A stretch of 58,998 nt of DNA from the NCBI GenBank assembly GCA_028823485.1, contig JAPKBG010000014.1, positions 1 to 58,998 of the forward strand. Reading direction: 5' to 3'. Both the position numbers and the translations under genes were made by a program. Of the stretch, positions 1 through 8,968 are shown piece by piece. Under the pieces are notes generated by a model. It was not told where the DNA came from, made no database searches, and worked only from the letters and a program-made list of their open reading frames with translations. The stretch comes from Methylophilaceae bacterium (lineage in GTDB: Bacteria; Pseudomonadota; Gammaproteobacteria; Burkholderiales; Methylophilaceae). Each line of letters starts with the position of its first letter. Positions within the stretch are counted from its first letter, which is position 1.

Positions 1-741
1 CAATCGCAAACGGTGATAGACCCAGCCGCCATGGATAAAGCCCGCACTCATATTTTAAAAGCCATTAAACGCACACATAAACCAGCGCTGACGAAGTTGT
101 ATAAAGCCAATGGCAATACAGGTGAGTTCTCACTCACACCAGCTGCCATGGGTCGGCGTGCTTTGCAAAACGTCACGTTAGAACTGCTGACTGCAACTAA
201 TGGCACAGGCTGCGCGACATTAGCCAAAACGCATTATGACAATGCCGATAACATGACCGATAGAATCGCCGCATTAGCCAGCTTAACCGACAGTACCAAG
301 CCAGAACGTGAAGTCGTCTTTGCAGACTTTTATAATCGTTACAAAGACTATCCGTTGGTTGTTGATAAATGGTTTACGATGCAAAGTATGGCAAACCGTA
401 ATGCCATGCTTGATGACTTCGCTAGCCTACGCCAACATCTAGACTTTAATATCAAAAACCCAAACCGCGTCCGCGCGCTTTACTCATCCTTTGCGATGAA
501 TAACCCAGTGAAATTCCACGACCCAAGTGGAAAAGGCTACGCCATCCTAAGAGATGTCATTGTTGAACTCAATGCCATCAACCCACAAATTGCCTCACGC
601 CTAGTCACACCACTACGCGAGTGGAAACGCTACACACCTGCGTTACAAGCGCATATGAAAGCCGCATTGCAAGTGATTCTAGACACACCTAACTTATCCA
701 ATGATGTGTTTGAGTTGGTGAGTAAATGCTTGAAAGGTTAA
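1..741 (+). CDS. pepN: Aminopeptidase N, C-terminal part (5' end outside window)
   Basis: The reading frame is open from base 1, so this is the 3' end of a longer gene. The roughly 245 visible residues match the all-helical C-terminal region of M1-family aminopeptidase N (DUF3458-type), including the motif 'ALYSSFAMNNPVKFH' and the segment 'LRDVIVELNAINPQIASRL', which line the substrate channel in this family. The zinc-binding HExxH domain would lie upstream of the window. The enzyme removes N-terminal residues from peptides in the cytoplasm. No partner gene is visible here. Confidence 0.93.
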   Translation, partial: QSQTVIDPAAMDKARTHILKAIKRTHKPALTKLYKANGNTGEFSLTPAAMGRRALQNVTLELLTATNGTGCATLAKTHYDNADNMTDRIAALASLTDSTKPEREVVFADFYNRYKDYPLVVDKWFTMQSMANRNAMLDDFASLRQHLDFNIKNPNRVRALYSSFAMNNPVKFHDPSGKGYAILRDVIVELNAINPQIASRLVTPLREWKRYTPALQAHMKAALQVILDTPNLSNDVFELVSKCLKG

Positions 742-783
742 GCAGCTAATTAGAAACACATCATTGAAATATCACATATACCG

Positions 784-1099
784 TTACATAGCTCTCATGT
801 GATTAATTTTAGTGAAAGACTTTCTGGCATTGGCAAGTAACTGTCCGGCAGTGGAATGGTCAACCGTTTCAACACTAACAATCTTCGCTGAAACCTTTGT
901 GTCATGGCTATGCGCATGTTTAATCAGCTCTAGCTTTGCTGCTCAAGGGCCTACAATCAAAATTTCACCAACACCAGAAACAGCTTCAATCACTTAGTGT
1001 AACAGTTTTGATAATTTCACTTTCGCTTGCTTTAGTATTAAATTGAATAACGTGCGCTTCATGATGGTCAATCCATACGACTGCGTGACTTAAAGACAT
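784..1099 (-). pseudogene. Decayed eRF1-like 'translational machinery protein' gene
   Basis: On the minus strand a good ribosome site (AAGGAG) precedes an ATG at 1099, and the frame reads MSLSHAVVWIDHHEAHVIQF. This is the typical start of a family of about 130 residues annotated as 'translational machinery protein' or eRF1-like. That frame stops near 986. The family's C-terminal half continues in another frame, with 'EILIVGP', a stop codon, 'AAKLELIKHAHSH', then 'KIVSVETVDHSTAGQLLANARK', ending at TAA 784-786. The middle of the gene appears deleted. At least one frameshift or deletion and one in-frame stop make it a pseudogene. The family assignment rests on recalled similarity. Confidence 0.75.
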
Positions 1100-1391
1100 A
1101 GTTTTCTCCTTAGTAATCTTATAGTGTGAACCCTATGTTCGTAAATGAGATTGACCTCAGTCAACTTTAATGTTTTTAAAGGCGGATACTTAGAGGGGTT
1201 AAAAATATCTAGTCACATCCAATATTGGGTAGTCAGTTGATCGTGCCACAGACCCTACAATAAGGGGGTTTGGCCTTTTTGCTATGTACAGCGTAATATC
1301 GTTAAGTGATTGCGCGCTAGCAGCGCTAAGCTTACAATTTCTTTATTAGTATTTAGCGTATGTATTTAATTTCAAAAAGAGTAGAGACAAC

Positions 1392-1919
1392 ATGAGCAAT
1401 ATCGCAATTATCGTCGATTTAGAAACAACAGGCTTAAGTGCTGAAGATCACATTCTAGAAATCGGTGCGATTAAAATCAACACCGAAACAGGTGAAGTAC
1501 TAGATGAGTTTCAGACCTTCACACAACCAGAATCTGAGTATGGCGACTATGCGTTCCAAATCTCACCATTCATTACAGGCTTAACAGGCATTACCGATGA
1601 CATGGTCGCTGACGCACCTTCCAATGGCGAGGCGGTCAATTCCTTCATGGCGTTTGCTGGCGACCTAGAGATTTGGGCTTACAATGCGGGCTTCGATAGT
1701 AAATTCATCAACCAACACACCTCAGAATATCGTCCTTTTAAAGATGTATTACGGATTGCTAGAAGGGCTTTCCCAACACTGAGAAGTCATAAGCTCGTAT
1801 TGGTCGCAGATCACTTAGGTTTAAGCCAAGCAGGCGCGCATAGAGCCATTGCCGATTGTTTGATGACGAAAGAGGTGTTGGTACAAGGTTTGAGGTTGTT
1901 TGAGCAAGGGCGTGGGTAG
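1392..1919 (+). CDS. DnaQ-like 3'-5' exonuclease (DEDDh family)
   Basis: A 175-residue stand-alone exonuclease domain. The three motifs of the DEDDh superfamily are visible: Exo I 'DLETTG' (D9, E11), Exo II 'NAGFDSKF' (D102) and Exo III 'HRAIADC' (H150, D155). These residues bind the two catalytic metal ions used to trim DNA or RNA 3' ends. It is shorter than the DNA polymerase III epsilon subunit and lacks the alpha-binding tail, so a separate repair or RNA-processing nuclease is likelier than DnaQ itself. The substrate cannot be inferred. It is monocistronic, in front of the pseudouridine synthase gene. Confidence 0.85.
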   Translation: MSNIAIIVDLETTGLSAEDHILEIGAIKINTETGEVLDEFQTFTQPESEYGDYAFQISPFITGLTGITDDMVADAPSNGEAVNSFMAFAGDLEIWAYNAGFDSKFINQHTSEYRPFKDVLRIARRAFPTLRSHKLVLVADHLGLSQAGAHRAIADCLMTKEVLVQGLRLFEQGRG

Positions 1920-1974
1920 GGAATAGGCCGTAAACAAGTTTATGCAAACTACAACTAAATATTTAGATTGCTAA

Positions 1975-2865
1975 ATGGGTATTTCTGAGCTCCCTTCAAA
2001 ACTGAGTTTGCCGCAGACGAATCCTGGTGTTGCTACGGTGTTGGAATACCTGGTGATGAAGTTCCCTTATGTTGATGCGCAGGTTTGGCGGCAGCGGATG
2101 GTGGATGGTAAGGTGCATTTCCATGGTGGTGAACTGATTACAGCAGAGACGCGCTTTCAGCCGCAGCAACGGGTTTATTATTACAGGGAAGTCGATAGTG
2201 AGCCTAGTATCCCTTTTAAAGAAACCATACTCTTTCAAGACCAGCAACTGTTAGTGGCGTATAAACCCCACTTTCTAGCCGTCACGCCCGGCGGTGTTTA
2301 TGTGAATGAATGTCTACAAACCCGCTTACGACTCAGCACTGGCATTGAGGGTTTACAAGCTTTGCATCGTTTGGATCGAGTAACCGCTGGCTTGGTGATT
2401 TTCTCTACCAATCCAGAAACCAGTTTTCTGTATCACCATCTATTTGAAACACGAAAAATACACAAAACCTATCAAGCCATTGCCAATATTCGTGATGATG
2501 AGCAACTGGTGGGGCAGGAGTGGGAAGTTAAAAACCGTGTCGTGCATGGTGAGCCGCATTTCCGTATGCAGATAACCGAGGGCGAAGCCAATAGCCATTC
2601 TGTGATTCGATGCTTGCAACAAACTGAGCAGCAGGCATTGTTTGAATTAACCCCCGTGACAGGCAAAACCCATCAATTACGACTGCACATGCAGACACTA
2701 GGCTGGCCGATATTAAACGACCCATACTATCCGCAATTACAACCACAGGCTAAAGATGACTATGCAGAACCATTGCAGTTGCTGGCAAAAGAATTAGCGT
2801 TTATTGACCCAGTGACGCAACAGGCTAGGCACTTTAGCTGTTGCAAGAACTTGTCGCTGAAATAG
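1975..2865 (+). CDS. RluA-family pseudouridine synthase
   Basis: A 296-residue protein of the RluA/RluC/TruC superfamily, which isomerises uridine to pseudouridine in rRNA or tRNA. The catalytic motif is 'HRLDRVTAG' with the nucleophilic aspartate at D134; most members have HRLDRxTSG. Family motifs 'AYKPHFLAV' (about residue 95) and 'GKTHQLRLHM' near the C terminus are present. The N-terminal 75 residues ('WRQRMVDGKVHFHG') look like a degenerate S4-like region. The target base cannot be read from sequence, so no gene symbol is given. Confidence 0.87.
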   Translation: MGISELPSKLSLPQTNPGVATVLEYLVMKFPYVDAQVWRQRMVDGKVHFHGGELITAETRFQPQQRVYYYREVDSEPSIPFKETILFQDQQLLVAYKPHFLAVTPGGVYVNECLQTRLRLSTGIEGLQALHRLDRVTAGLVIFSTNPETSFLYHHLFETRKIHKTYQAIANIRDDEQLVGQEWEVKNRVVHGEPHFRMQITEGEANSHSVIRCLQQTEQQALFELTPVTGKTHQLRLHMQTLGWPILNDPYYPQLQPQAKDDYAEPLQLLAKELAFIDPVTQQARHFSCCKNLSLK

Positions 2866-2879
2866 GGTGATGTTTATGA

Positions 2880-3189
2880 TCACCTGCTATTATGGCCTGC
2901 CATTTTAGCTTCATACATAGCCGTATCTTCTTTTTCAGTATCTCTTCTTCATTGCCTTTACTGCTATGTAGTAAGGCTATGCCAATACTTTTTATTGCGG
3001 AGAGGACAATATTGTATTGGTTTGTAGATCCCAATCTCATAGACCTTGGGCGTTAGCTTTGATGACAAAATCCCAGCGCTGTTTCAGCATGCTTTGCTTG
3101 GAAAGTGATTTTTTACAGAATACAAAAACTCCCACTAGGTATAGCATTGCAATCAAACTTAATACAATAAATAGGTAGGCTTCAGTCAT
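2880..3189 (-). pseudogene. Remnant of a membrane-anchored PAS/GGDEF (diguanylate cyclase) gene
   Basis: Read from an ATG at 3189 on the minus strand, the first 48 codons give a membrane helix (about residues 5-26) and then 'LKQRWDFVIKANAQGL', which resembles the start of a PAS domain, before a stop. Directly after, another frame gives 'SIGIALLHSSKGNEEEILKK'. After a frameshift this continues as 'DTAMYEAKMAGHN', the hallmark C-terminal end of a GGDEF domain. The GGEEF active site and most of the PAS domain are missing. It appears to be an internally deleted, frameshifted relic of a cyclic-di-GMP synthase. The GGDEF tail is clear and the PAS part is less certain. Confidence 0.78.
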
Positions 3190-3675
3190 GTTGGTGTTGC
3201 AAGGGAGTAGATTTTAATTTGACATGCATAAACATATGCGTCAATACCAACTCTATCTCATCAATTTATAACATATGTTATATCCGCGTTGTGTTAACAA
3301 CCTTTAGGCGAGGTAGTCTGGCTGACTATTTTGTTACGTTATTATTTTATGGTTTACAATTTGAGTATGAAAAAAACCGCTGAATCAGGTATGGGTAAGG
3401 TTTTTATTATTATGTTTAATTTTATTATCCTATTTCATATATTTAACCTATCAATATAATCTGCTAACTGGAGGCATTGCTTCTTTACTGACTTGGAGCT
3501 TTTTTGTTCTTCGTACACCCGTTGCCGACACTGGTTTTTATTGGATTTCCCACTGAGGCTTTTGTTTGGTATTCGAATGGTTCTGTCGGAAATCGTAGTC
3601 TGGGCAATTGCCATTTTAATTAATGTGGTTGCCTTCATTTACTTTCATTATTTTTAGCTGCTCTGTTGTTAATAC
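3190..3675. other. AT-rich intergenic stretch with palindromes; no convincing gene
   Basis: About 490 bases without a recognisable gene. A minus-strand frame of 67 codons (3435-3638) encodes a basic, Gln/Lys-rich peptide with two cysteines, and a short plus-strand frame at 3367 would encode a 31-residue hydrophobic peptide. Neither has a good ribosome site or recognisable similarity. A perfect 16-base palindrome lies at 3267-3282 and a smaller inverted repeat (GCATA/TATGC) just before it. This may be decayed DNA next to the GGDEF remnant. Confidence 0.5.
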
Positions 3676-4284
3676 CTACAGGCCTAAATCTAGTTGTAAT
3701 AGCTTTTTCAACATCGGGACTGACACTGGTTTTTTCTCAGTCAATGACCACTCATCCAATGCATTGAGTACTGACATGAGCGTGGGTAAATCTCGTCGTA
3801 GATAACGCAAGCAGTAAGCAATCACTTCGTCTGGTAGGCGCATACCGAGTTCAGTGGCGTGGTTTTTCAATGCCTGAGTTTTTTCGACATCGGATAATGG
3901 CTGTAGTTGATATACTAAGCCCCAAGCTAGGCGAGTAGCTAAGTCGTCGCGCAGTTGCATTTGTGATGGCGCATGTAAACCAGCGGTAATCAGTTTGCCG
4001 CCACTCGCTTTGAGTTGATTGTAAGTGTTAAACAAATCAATTTGCGCTTCATCACCTAATAGGTGCACATCATCTGCAATATGCGCGCCCAGATTTTTTG
4101 CGGCATTGAGTAAATGACTTTTACCACTACCTGCTAGGCCCCAACAGTAGATAAAAGATGCGTCTGCTGAACCATCTAATAAGTGCTGAATATTGGTTAG
4201 CACTTCAGCATTATGACCAATCACAAAGTTATCTAGCGTTTGTGGCGGCGCTGGCTGAATATCAAGTAGTAGTTGTTTCATCAC
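3676..4284 (-). CDS. hda: DnaA regulatory inactivator Hda
   Basis: A 202-residue AAA+ protein related to DnaA domain III but lacking the DNA-binding domain. It begins with 'KQLLLDI', the sliding-clamp-binding motif of Hda. The Walker A loop is 'GLAGSGKS' (49-56) and the Walker B-like strand 'IADDVHLL' (about 69-76); 'LATRLAWGLVYQLQPL' is the family signature around the sensor region. With the DNA-loaded clamp, Hda stimulates hydrolysis of DnaA-bound ATP and so limits re-initiation of replication. A GTG start overlaps the upstream permease stop by one base, and ATG at 4281 is an alternative start. Confidence 0.92.
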   Translation of the reverse strand: MMKQLLLDIQPAPPQTLDNFVIGHNAEVLTNIQHLLDGSADASFIYCWGLAGSGKSHLLNAAKNLGAHIADDVHLLGDEAQIDLFNTYNQLKASGGKLITAGLHAPSQMQLRDDLATRLAWGLVYQLQPLSDVEKTQALKNHATELGMRLPDEVIAYCLRYLRRDLPTLMSVLNALDEWSLTEKKPVSVPMLKKLLQLDLGL

Positions 4285-5381
4285 TATTTAAGGTAAGCAT
4301 CGCTAGTTAAATAACTTTGTTTGGAATGGCGTAAGCCCACGGCGATTGCCGCACCAACAGGTAAGGCTAATAGCACCCCGGCAAAACCAAATAACTGTCC
4401 GCCAGCTAGCAAAGCAATAATCACCACAACTGGATGCAAGCCAATACGGTCGCCAACTAAGTATGGCGTCAGGATATAGCTTTCAATGACTTGCCCAATA
4501 CCAAACACCATTAACACCGGAGCGATAGCTGACAGCGAACCGAATTGTAATAATGTCAGTAATAGCGCCATGATAAAGGCAATGGCAAAGCCTAAATAAG
4601 GAACGAGGCTAAGCAAGCCAGCCAGCAGCCCGATTGAAAGTGCCATCTCTAAACCGGCAAGCCATAAGCCAATGCTATAAAACACACATAGCGCAGCCAT
4701 GACAGAAAGTTGGCCACGTAGAAATTCAGCTAGGACTTGATCGATTTCTTTAACAACCGTAGTGGTTTTTTCGAGCCATTGTCTAGGAATTAACTCGGCA
4801 ATTTTTTCAACAAGATTATCCCAGTCACGTAGTAAATAGAATAAAACGACGGGTAATAATATGAGGTTGGCAACAATGCCAATCAGCGCTAATCCTTTGT
4901 TGCCTGCCGTCTGCAGCAGGTGATTTAACACGCTGCCAGTTTCTTGCCAGTGTTCGGTGATCATCTGCTGAATCTGCCCGATATCAATGGCGAAGCTTTT
5001 GCCTAGATTTCTTTGCAACCACGGTTCGGCATAGGCGAGAAAGTTTTCGATGAGAACAGGTAGGCGTTCAGCAATGAGTAATGATTGTTTTTGTAAAAGC
5101 GGTATTAGAATCAAAATAATCAGCATCATGCCAGAAAATAACCCAACAATGACTAAAAGGGTGGCGAGCGCTCGGCCGACTTTCATTTTGTTAAAACCAG
5201 CCACGCTGAGCTTATCGACTAATGGATCGCAAATGTAGGCCAGAATTGCCGCTGCGATGAATGGCGTCACAATGGGGCCGAGCTGATAAAGAGTCAAGGC
5301 AAGCAGTAGCGCAAAAATCGTCCAACGATTATCGCTAAAGATGCGGGTGATGGGGTCTTTGTCTTTTGGTTGTTTAGCCAT
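4284..5381 (-). CDS. AI-2E/PerM family membrane permease
   Basis: A 365-residue polytopic membrane protein of the AI-2E transporter (PerM, UPF0118) family. It has two N-terminal helices, a soluble amphipathic middle ('WLQRNLGKSF... LNHLLQTAGNKG') and a hydrophobic C-terminal half with the family motif 'VPYLGFAIAFIMALL' and 'GDRIGLHPVVVIIALLAGG'. Substrates of the family are varied or unknown. It is translationally coupled to hda and divergent from purM, an arrangement common in betaproteobacteria. No function beyond membrane transport can be claimed. Confidence 0.88.
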   Translation of the reverse strand: MAKQPKDKDPITRIFSDNRWTIFALLLALTLYQLGPIVTPFIAAAILAYICDPLVDKLSVAGFNKMKVGRALATLLVIVGLFSGMMLIILILIPLLQKQSLLIAERLPVLIENFLAYAEPWLQRNLGKSFAIDIGQIQQMITEHWQETGSVLNHLLQTAGNKGLALIGIVANLILLPVVLFYLLRDWDNLVEKIAELIPRQWLEKTTTVVKEIDQVLAEFLRGQLSVMAALCVFYSIGLWLAGLEMALSIGLLAGLLSLVPYLGFAIAFIMALLLTLLQFGSLSAIAPVLMVFGIGQVIESYILTPYLVGDRIGLHPVVVIIALLAGGQLFGFAGVLLALPVGAAIAVGLRHSKQSYLTSDAYLK

Positions 5382-5522
5382 ATTTTAGTAAAAATGAGTT
5401 AAAATGTGCGCTTAAAATTAAGTAATTAGCAAAATTATACTTAAGTTAGTCGTGCTGCATGATATTTATTAAAAAGCACCTGCTATCGTCACACTTAAAA
5501 CCCTTATTGAAACGAGATCATT

Positions 5523-6569
5523 TTGAGCGCAAATTCTGACAATACCCCTGTTACCTATCGCGATGCTGGCGTTGACATTGAAGCTGGTGATGAGCTAGTT
5601 AATCAAATCAAACCGTTTGCAAAACGTACGATGCGCCCAGAAGTGATGAGTGCGATTGGTGGGTTTGGTTCTATGTTTGCGATGCCAACTAAGTTTAAAG
5701 AGCCTGTCTTGGTTTCAGGAACAGATGGCGTTGGTACTAAATTGAAACTGGCATTCGAATTGAATCAACATGATACCGTAGGTATTGATTTAGTTGCCAT
5801 GAGTGTGAACGACATTTTGGTGCAAGGTGCTGAACCATTATTCTTCTTAGATTATTTTGCATGCGGTAAATTAGATGTCGGCACAGCGGCAAAAGTTGTT
5901 AAAGGCATTGCCGCAGGTTGTGAAGAGTCCGGTTGTGCATTAGTTGGTGGTGAGACAGCAGAAATGCCTGGTATGTATCCAGCCGGTGAATATGATTTAG
6001 CTGGCTTTGTGGTTGGCTGTGTGGATAAAGCGAATATTATTGATGGTACGACGATTGCTGAAGGCGACGTCGTATTAGGCTTGGCTTCAAGCGGCGCACA
6101 CTCTAATGGCTACTCACTCATTCGTAAGTTGATTGAAAAGTCGGGTATCGATATGGAGTCTAATTTCGAAGGGCGCAAGTTTAAAGATATCGTGATGACA
6201 CCAACTAAGCTATACGTGAAGTCAATCTTAGCGTTGCTCGAAACTTTGCCAGTTAAAGGTATGGCGCATATTACTGGTGGCGGTATTACGGAGAATATTC
6301 CACGTGTATTGCCAGCAGGCTTAACCGCAGAAATCGATTCCAATAGCTGGGAATTACCAGCACTATTTAAATGGTTAAAAGACCAAGGTAATATTGCTGA
6401 TCTTGAAATGTATAAAACATTTAACTGTGGTGTGGGTATGGCGATTATCGTATCTGCTGACAATGCAGCGGAAGCAATGAAAGTGTTAGCAGCTAAAGGC
6501 GAAACGGTTTATCAAATTGGACAAATTCGTGTGCAAGCTGCTGGAGAAGCGGCAACGGTTGTTGTTTAA
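5523..6569 (+). CDS. purM: Phosphoribosylformylglycinamidine cyclo-ligase
   Basis: A 348-residue PurM. The enzyme closes the imidazole ring of the purine precursor, converting FGAM to AIR with ATP. Diagnostic segments are '[16 protein letters not shown]' (nucleotide site), '[27 protein letters not shown]', '[11 protein letters not shown]' and '[15 protein letters not shown]'. Length and colinearity match the family. The start is TTG at 5523, placed by the conserved N terminus '[16 protein letters not shown]'; no in-frame ATG fits better. It is transcribed divergently from the perM-hda pair. Confidence 0.96.
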   Translation: MSANSDNTPVTYRDAGVDIEAGDELVNQIKPFAKRTMRPEVMSAIGGFGSMFAMPTKFKEPVLVSGTDGVGTKLKLAFELNQHDTVGIDLVAMSVNDILVQGAEPLFFLDYFACGKLDVGTAAKVVKGIAAGCEESGCALVGGETAEMPGMYPAGEYDLAGFVVGCVDKANIIDGTTIAEGDVVLGLASSGAHSNGYSLIRKLIEKSGIDMESNFEGRKFKDIVMTPTKLYVKSILALLETLPVKGMAHITGGGITENIPRVLPAGLTAEIDSNSWELPALFKWLKDQGNIADLEMYKTFNCGVGMAIIVSADNAAEAMKVLAAKGETVYQIGQIRVQAAGEAATVVV

Positions 6570-6643
6570 TACTAGCCGGATAGGTTGACAACCAGATAAC
6601 CGTTTGATGCGTTATATAGACATCGCATAAAAAGAAAGCACAT

Positions 6644-7327
6644 ATGAAAACCATATTCGCATTTAGTTTGTTATTGGTAAAAGTGGCTTTTGCACAACCA
6701 ACTAACATACAGTTGGAATACGAAGTTAGCCGTAATGAAAGTCCTTTCGGGACAGTTAAAGAAAGCTACGTGCAAGAGGGTGTGCAATATCGTATTGCTT
6801 CTACCACTAAAGGTAAGGGTTTATATGCCTTGCTTGGTTCGCGGGAGATGACAAGTAAGGGCACGGTTACTGCTGAAGGTTTAGTGCCTGAAAAGTTTCA
6901 ATTCAAACATGGTAGTAGTGCAAGTAAGACATTGTCTGCCAGTTTTAATTGGGCAAGTCATCAATTGAGTATGTTGGTAAAAGGTAAAACAAGGGTGGCT
7001 AAATTACTACCAAGAACAGTTGATTTGGTGAGCTACCCTTATCAATTTATGTTTATGCCGCTAGATGGAAATCAAGTAAAAATTGCGTTAACAACGGGTA
7101 GAAAATTAAAACAATATACCTATAAATTGGTCGCGCGAGATGTGATGCTAAACGTGGCCGGAACACAATATAAAACATTACACCTAGTGAATGCTGCAGT
7201 GGGTGGGGAAAAGAAAAAAGAGCTGTGGCTAGCCGAGGAAACACACTATATCCCAGTGAAATATTTAGTGGTGGATAAAGATGGCGAAAAGATTGAGCAA
7301 GTGCTCACAAAAATCAGCATGGAATAG
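6644..7327 (+). CDS. DUF3108 domain protein, exported
   Basis: A 227-residue protein with a short signal peptide (residues 1-17, cleavage near 'AFA-QP'). The mature part is beta-rich, with 'EYEVSRNESPFGTVKESY' and 'LWLAEETHYIPVKYLVVDKDG', the pattern of the DUF3108 family of periplasmic proteins. In betaproteobacteria such genes often follow purM, as here. The biochemical role is unknown. Confidence 0.82.
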   Translation: MKTIFAFSLLLVKVAFAQPTNIQLEYEVSRNESPFGTVKESYVQEGVQYRIASTTKGKGLYALLGSREMTSKGTVTAEGLVPEKFQFKHGSSASKTLSASFNWASHQLSMLVKGKTRVAKLLPRTVDLVSYPYQFMFMPLDGNQVKIALTTGRKLKQYTYKLVARDVMLNVAGTQYKTLHLVNAAVGGEKKKELWLAEETHYIPVKYLVVDKDGEKIEQVLTKISME

Positions 7328-7461
7328 CTGTTATGTAATAGTCAGTGAATAGCGCTTAGTTATTGACCAAGTAAGCTACAATAGGACGGTCAGTGCTAGC
7401 ATTATTACTGGCCATCGTCATTTTTTAAATTAATGCACTCACGATAAAGAAGATAGACGAA

Positions 7462-8964
7462 ATGAATGAAAACCTAATCCGCCAAGCCGCCGTATTGCTG
7501 ACTGATATGCTCGCTTTTGAAAAGCCAGCAGATGCCGTGATGAGTGCATTTTTTCGCAACAATCGTGACCTTGGCAACAAGGATAGATCATTTATTGCAG
7601 AAAGTGCTTATGGCGTCATTCGCCGTTTACGTTTTTTGAGTACCATTACCGCGAATGAAGAGAATGACCCTGATGATGCACGTAAGTTAATTCTAGCTTG
7701 GCTGTTGCGCGTGCAAGGGCGCAGTTTAAGAGATTTGGAAGCAGTGCTGAATGAGCAACAAAAAGAGTGGGCGATTGCCATCAAAACCAAGTCGACAGAC
7801 GATATGCCAATTGCGGCGAAAGCGGATGTTAGAGATTGGTTATGGGAAAAACTCGCTAAACAGTATGGCGACGAGAAGGCCTTGACCATCTGTCGTGGTA
7901 TGTTTGAACAAGCGACTTTAGATTTGCGCGTGAATACGATTAAAGGCAATCCAGAAGAAGTGCTAGCAAAAATGCTGGCTGAGAATATCAATAATGAAAA
8001 TACTATTTCGGCGATGCCACTATCACCGATTGGTATCCGTATGCCAAACCGTATTGGAATTAATAAGCATGTGTTGTTTACCGAAGGTAAAATTGAAGTG
8101 CAAGACGAAGGTAGCCAGTTGCTCACTTTCTTAGTTGCGCCAAAACGTGGCCAAATGGTGGCGGATTTATGTGCTGGTGCTGGCGGTAAAACATTGGCAC
8201 TGGGTGCATTGATGCGTAATACCGGTCGTTTATATGCATTTGATGTGAACGAGAGGCGACTCAGCAACATGAGTAAGCGCCTTAAGCGCTCAGGTTTATC
8301 TAACCTCAATGCACAAGTGATTAGTAACGAAAATGATATGAAGCTCAAGCGCCTCGATGGTAAGTTTGACCGAGTATTAGTTGATGCGCCATGTAGTGGT
8401 TTAGGGACTTTGCGTCGCAATCCAGACTTGAAATGGCGTCAAACCGAGCAAGACGTGGTTGAGCTGAATGCGAAGCAAAAGAATATTTTAACGCGCGCAG
8501 CTAAAATGACCAAAGCGGGTGGACGTGTGGTCTATGCGACTTGTAGCTTACTGTCAGAAGAGAATGAAATGATTGCGAAACACTTTTTAGAGAAGCATCC
8601 AGATTTTACTTTAGTGCCTGCGAACGAGGTGATGGCACAACAAGGTATTGAGTTAGATACCGGTAAATACTTAAACTTACTGCCCCACGAACATGGCACT
8701 GATGGTTTCTTTGCTGCGGTGTTCGAGAAAAAAGTAGACCCTAAAAAAGAAGCGGCAGCTAAGCTTAAGGTAGAGGAAGCTCAGGCCAAAAAAGCAAAGG
8801 CTAAAAAAGAAAAGGCCAGTGAAAAAGCTGCTGAAGAGAAGCCAGAGAATACGGAAGCGTCAGCTAAAGCCGATGAGGCTGAAGTGAAAGCAGAAGAAAA
8901 GTCTGAAGCAAGCCTAGAGATAATTCCAGAAACAGACAGCAAGCCAGAAGAGGGTAAAGCGTAA
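7462..8964 (+). CDS. RsmB/NOP-family rRNA (cytosine-5) methyltransferase with charged tail
   Basis: A 500-residue SAM-dependent RNA m5C methyltransferase. The N-terminal 150 residues are NusB-like ('FFRNNRDLGNKDRSFIAESAYGVIRR'). The SAM site is 'ADLCAGAGGKTLALG'. The two catalytic cysteines lie in 'DAPCSGLGTLRRNPDLKW' and 'YATCSLLSEENE'. From about residue 425 a tail of more than 70 Lys, Ala and Glu residues follows, which usual RsmB proteins of about 430 residues lack. RsmB is the likeliest orthologue but other m5C enzymes are possible. It is followed closely by the nucleotidase gene and may be co-transcribed with it. Confidence 0.88.
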   Translation: MNENLIRQAAVLLTDMLAFEKPADAVMSAFFRNNRDLGNKDRSFIAESAYGVIRRLRFLSTITANEENDPDDARKLILAWLLRVQGRSLRDLEAVLNEQQKEWAIAIKTKSTDDMPIAAKADVRDWLWEKLAKQYGDEKALTICRGMFEQATLDLRVNTIKGNPEEVLAKMLAENINNENTISAMPLSPIGIRMPNRIGINKHVLFTEGKIEVQDEGSQLLTFLVAPKRGQMVADLCAGAGGKTLALGALMRNTGRLYAFDVNERRLSNMSKRLKRSGLSNLNAQVISNENDMKLKRLDGKFDRVLVDAPCSGLGTLRRNPDLKWRQTEQDVVELNAKQKNILTRAAKMTKAGGRVVYATCSLLSEENEMIAKHFLEKHPDFTLVPANEVMAQQGIELDTGKYLNLLPHEHGTDGFFAAVFEKKVDPKKEAAAKLKVEEAQAKKAKAKKEKASEKAAEEKPENTEASAKADEAEVKAEEKSEASLEIIPETDSKPEEGKA

Positions 8965-8968
8965 CGCA

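Noticed and set aside
812-997. 61-codon plus-strand frame
   Set aside because: It is the reverse of the eRF1-like pseudogene, whose two halves are recognisable on the minus strand.
3623-3805. 60-codon plus-strand frame overlapping the end of hda
   Set aside because: Mostly antisense to the conserved hda C terminus and lacks a ribosome site.
7608-8420. 270-codon open frame on the minus strand
   Set aside because: It lies wholly inside the rRNA methyltransferase gene in antisense, has no ribosome site and a low-complexity Ser/Leu/Arg composition typical of a mirror frame.
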